A stretch of DNA of 64,000 nt from Eukaryota sp. TZLM1-RC (Eukaryota; Metamonada: BaSk clade). The notes below the pieces were generated by a model, which was not told where the DNA came from, did not search any database, and saw only the letters and a program-made list of their open reading frames with translations. The stretch lies in NCBI GenBank assembly GCA_040285825.1, contig JAUPSS010000004.1:4099658-4163657 (forward strand), written 5' to 3'. This document shows, one piece after another, positions 61,548 through 64,000 of this stretch; the first letter of the stretch is position 1, and each line of letters starts with the position of its first letter. Made by a program: the position numbers and the translations under genes.

Positions 61548-62579
61548 TCACTCTTTAACCAAATCACTCAATGACGGAACAATGAATTCAGCAGAACTTT
61601 CCATTTTTAAATAAAAGAAACTATCTTGAAAACTAGGAAAACCCTCATTAATATCAGATTCTTTAAGATTCTCCACGATTCCAGTCGTATTGACCTTCAT
61701 AGACACTCCACCAGTCAAGTAATCCCCTTTTGGAACTATCACATCACCAACTGGATGATCACCAAAGTAAAGCATAATAAAGTTTTCAAGTCCAATTGCA
61801 GTGACAAGTTTTGTAATATTATCTGGAATCTTCCAATATTTTGGTTTCCCAGCAGAATATACACAACAATCAAAATCTAAATCAGTTAATTCTAAACAAC
61901 TAGATAATAAAAACTTTGCATACTCAGGTGTAGAATTGGTAATCAAAACAACTTTGCCAAAGTTTTGAAGACTCTTAATCCAAGCTCCAATTTCTGGGGT
62001 ATAATTTACATATTGATTAGGATTCTTCATGAATGCAGGATAATAAAAACCATTGTGGAAACTAGCAAAGTTGAAGTGCATAGCTCGAAGTAGGGCAGCT
62101 AGCAGGTAAGAGTAACAAAATCCTGAAAATCGTTTTGAAAATGGACAATCTTCAGAAGGTGGGCTCCCAAGGTCCAAGTCAGAATCATCATGAAGTGAGA
62201 CCAAAACAGAAAAAACTGAAGCAAGAGGACGTTCAAATAAAGTAGGGACTGGAAAGAATCGTGGATTGCTAAATAAGATTTCATCAGAGGTGAGATTCAA
62301 AGTTGGGGGAGTTACAAAATCTTTACCATGATATGCTGTGAGGACAGATTTGTCCCCTCCAATGAAGAGAACATTGCCTGAATGAGAATCTAAGAGCACT
62401 CCCCGACAAAACACATTGTTGAAGGATGTGTGTAGAACACTTGTGGGGAAATCTTCAAATTCAACCAAATATCTAACAAGACAACTATGAATCAGGGAGC
62501 ACAGGTTAGAATGTTTATAAGTGACTAAGGTATGGTCCAAATCAAACCCAAACACATCAAAGGAAGACAATGTTTGCAT
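61548..62579 (-). CDS. NT5DC1-type HAD-superfamily 5'-nucleotidase-like protein
   Basis: 343 residues, ATG at 62579, stop TGA at 61548. HAD motif I FGFDLDHTLV (Asp13 nucleophile and Asp15) is at the N-terminus as in NT5DC1; RGVLLDSHSGNVL and the HGKDFVTPP stretch (compare ASHGT..MTP) support that subfamily. Motif II is VVLITNST (about 213), and motif IV YFGDHPVGDV (about 275) carries the Mg-binding aspartates. The family's activity on nucleotides is not well established. A 50-bp LINE-B tail plus its 12-bp duplication begins 2 bp upstream of the ATG, so the 5' leader is new. Confidence 0.85.
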   Translation of the reverse strand: MQTLSSFDVFGFDLDHTLVTYKHSNLCSLIHSCLVRYLVEFEDFPTSVLHTSFNNVFCRGVLLDSHSGNVLFIGGDKSVLTAYHGKDFVTPPTLNLTSDEILFSNPRFFPVPTLFERPLASVFSVLVSLHDDSDLDLGSPPSEDCPFSKRFSGFCYSYLLAALLRAMHFNFASFHNGFYYPAFMKNPNQYVNYTPEIGAWIKSLQNFGKVVLITNSTPEYAKFLLSSCLELTDLDFDCCVYSAGKPKYWKIPDNITKLVTAIGLENFIMLYFGDHPVGDVIVPKGDYLTGGVSMKVNTTGIVENLKESDINEGFPSFQDSFFYLKMESSAEFIVPSLSDLVKE

Positions 62580-62593
62580 TTGAGAAGATTGAT

Positions 62594-62643
62594 TAGTATT
62601 TATTGAATTTGCGCACTTGATTAAATTAAATCATAACTAATGG
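62594..62643 (-). mobile_element. 50-bp LINE-B tail with 12-bp target duplication
   Basis: The 50 bp are only the last bases of the LINE-B 3' end (TATTTATTGAATTTGCGC...ATAACTAATGG). GAGAAGATTGAT flanks exactly at 62582-62593 and 62644-62655. An extreme 5' truncation. Confidence 0.9.
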
Positions 62644-62861
62644 GAGAAGATTGATCTGAAACAATGTCAGAATCACTGAACTAGTTCGGCCGAACGTTCG
62701 GCACCTACTGATACGTTCGGTTAGTTCGGCATCTCGTTTTGATTCATTAATATCAATACGCTGTTTATCTCCTCCTTCGTTTTGCTATTACACTCACTAT
62801 CAACCAACAAACTAAACTTTTATTCAGAAAGTTCTACAACATCTAAATCGAAAAAATGTTT

Positions 62862-64000
62862 ATATTTATTGAATTTGCACACTTGATTAAATTAAATCAT
62901 AACTAATGGGACGACTATCATTAAACCAAGATTTCCTCTACAAAATCTTGATTTGCTTGCTGTCTAGCTAAAGCTTCTCTAATTCGATTGAAAAACCGCT
63001 GTAATCTATTAATAATGGCAAATTGAATCCGTGAACGCCATAAAAAAATATCAAATCTTTTCAAATCTCTTTCTTTGTTGTTGAATAAAAATATAAAATG
63101 AAAATCTTTTCATTGTTTTTTCTTTCACCATTTTTTGGAAGTCATCCAAAAAAGTTTCTGCTTCAACTGATAATCTTCCATTTATCGAAAATGGGAAAGC
63201 AATAAAAACCAGCTGTGTATTTCTATCGACATTTGCATCTTCAATTTCTTTATCATATTTTCTATGTTTTTCTTTTGCTTTAAAATCCAGAGCAGCCACA
63301 GGATTAAGTTTTCTTCTGTGAACCAAAGTATCGTTTGCAACATTACATGAGACAAAGTCAACAATAGCTTCAGAATTATCAATCCAATCACAGTATACAT
63401 CACCTCTATCATCAGGACTAAAATTATTCAGAGAAAGTGTTTCCTTCAGCAGGGGCTCTTTGATACACGATATCCTTGCAGTTTGTGTCATATTGAAAAC
63501 AGTGTCTCTAACAGCATCATGTAATGAAGAACGATAAGTTATCAATTTAGAGCAATTTAGAGCATGGCGCAAAGTGAGTTGAGGTGAATTCGAACAAATA
63601 CATTTTTCTTTTGATAATAATTGGTTAATGGGGATGTTCAAATATAATCTCATTTTTGTTACAAATGCTTCATTAGTGGCACACAATCCAAATCTTCGTG
63701 GTACAATGGTTACAAAAAGTGAAGAATCTGACGCCTTGTTTTCACAAACACCCTTTTCCAATAACAATGAGTGAAGATCTTGATTTAAAACAGCCGAGCT
63801 GCAAATATTATTATAAAGATCTTTTTCATACATTCCAGTCAATCTTTTCTGTAATGTTCGAAGAGTGTACTTCAAATTTAAAACATTTTTTTCTGGAATA
63901 TTGCCATTGAATGATTGGGGAAAACATCGACCCCATTTTTCTACATCAATTCTTGAAATTTCTTCATTTAATGCAAAAACAGTGGAACTTTGCGTTGTCA
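62862..64000 (-). mobile_element. LINE-B copy, running off the window
   Basis: The longest 3' half of family B seen here. 63875-63113 encodes YTLRTLQKRLTGMYEKDLYNN, the zinc pattern, RGDVYCDW and KAKEKHRKYDK; beyond it to 64000 reads TVFALNE and RCFPQSFNGN as in 12200-12300. Nearly identical to 17402-18309. A 38-bp LINE-A tail interrupts it at 63064-63101 and breaks its frame. Confidence 0.85.
63064..63101 (+). mobile_element. 38-bp LINE-A tail with 11-bp target duplication
   Basis: TTTGTTGTTGAATAAAAATAT matches the LINE-A 3' end TTTGTTGTTGAATAGAAATTT (6455-6475). AAATCTTTTCA is duplicated at 63053-63063 and 63102-63112. The sister copy at 17402-18309 has a single AAATCTTTTCA and no insert, giving the pre-insertion state. 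Confidence 0.7.

Noticed and set aside
1-64000. CRISPR array
   Set aside because: The repeated units here are LTRs and LINE tails at irregular spacing. No short regular repeat-spacer pattern, and the sequence is eukaryotic.

Overview
This is a nuclear genome window from a unicellular eukaryote. It is AT-rich, and the intact genes use TAA, TAG and TGA as stops, so the code is standard. Introns are rare and extremely short: I could place five, of 28-32 nt, in three genes. Host genes include AP-2 alpha adaptin, COG8, TAF7, a SAP30-type Sin3 subunit, an ITC1/ACF1-type ISWI partner, NAA30 (NatC), an NME5-type radial-spoke NDP kinase with a Dpy-30 motif, and a cysteine synthase. NME5 hints at a flagellated stage. 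Cysteine synthase argues against an animal. An opisthokont-side protist or early-diverging fungus would fit, but the taxon cannot be fixed from this sequence alone.

Layout. 1-12.4 kb is a nest of retroelements: LINE-type elements of two families (called here A and B), a full-length LINE-A (3065-6485), a small non-autonomous LTR element (891-2157) and a solo LTR (11822-11927), with one unknown two-repeat protein gene (8991-9974) between them. 12.7-14.1 kb is a decayed Fanzor (eukaryotic TnpB-like RNA-guided nuclease) gene. 14.1-19.6 kb carries a secreted protein, NAA30 and a Ser/Pro-rich protein, with LINE fragments between. 20.1-29.5 kb is an old decayed Ty3/gypsy-like element holding a younger 7.0-kb one (Gypsy-1). 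29.5-31.1 kb holds LINE-A and Fanzor relics. 31.1-37.1 kb is a compact gene island (NT-C2 protein, ITC1/ACF1-like, AP-2 alpha). 38.9-39.6 kb is another Fanzor-like relic. 39.6-48.7 kb is a second gene island (two paralogous unknown proteins flanking SAP30, then NME5, COG8 and cysteine synthase). 49.4-59.0 kb is a LINE-A-like element split by a 7.3-kb gypsy element (Gypsy-2) with identical 171-bp LTRs. 59.0-62.6 kb holds a SpoU/TrmH methyltransferase, TAF7 and an NT5DC1-type HAD protein. The window closes in a LINE-B copy.

The most interesting layer is the mobile one: at least three, probably four, Fanzor-derived relics; LINE tail micro-insertions of only 38 and 50 bp with perfect 11-12 bp target duplications; an LTR element carrying about 550 extra residues between RNase H and integrase; and an LTR holding a 22-bp CRE-like palindrome. 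The host genes do not form one pathway. They are ordinary housekeeping genes for trafficking (AP-2, COG8), transcription and chromatin (TAF7, SAP30, ITC1), protein and RNA modification (NAA30, TrmH) and metabolism (cysteine synthase).
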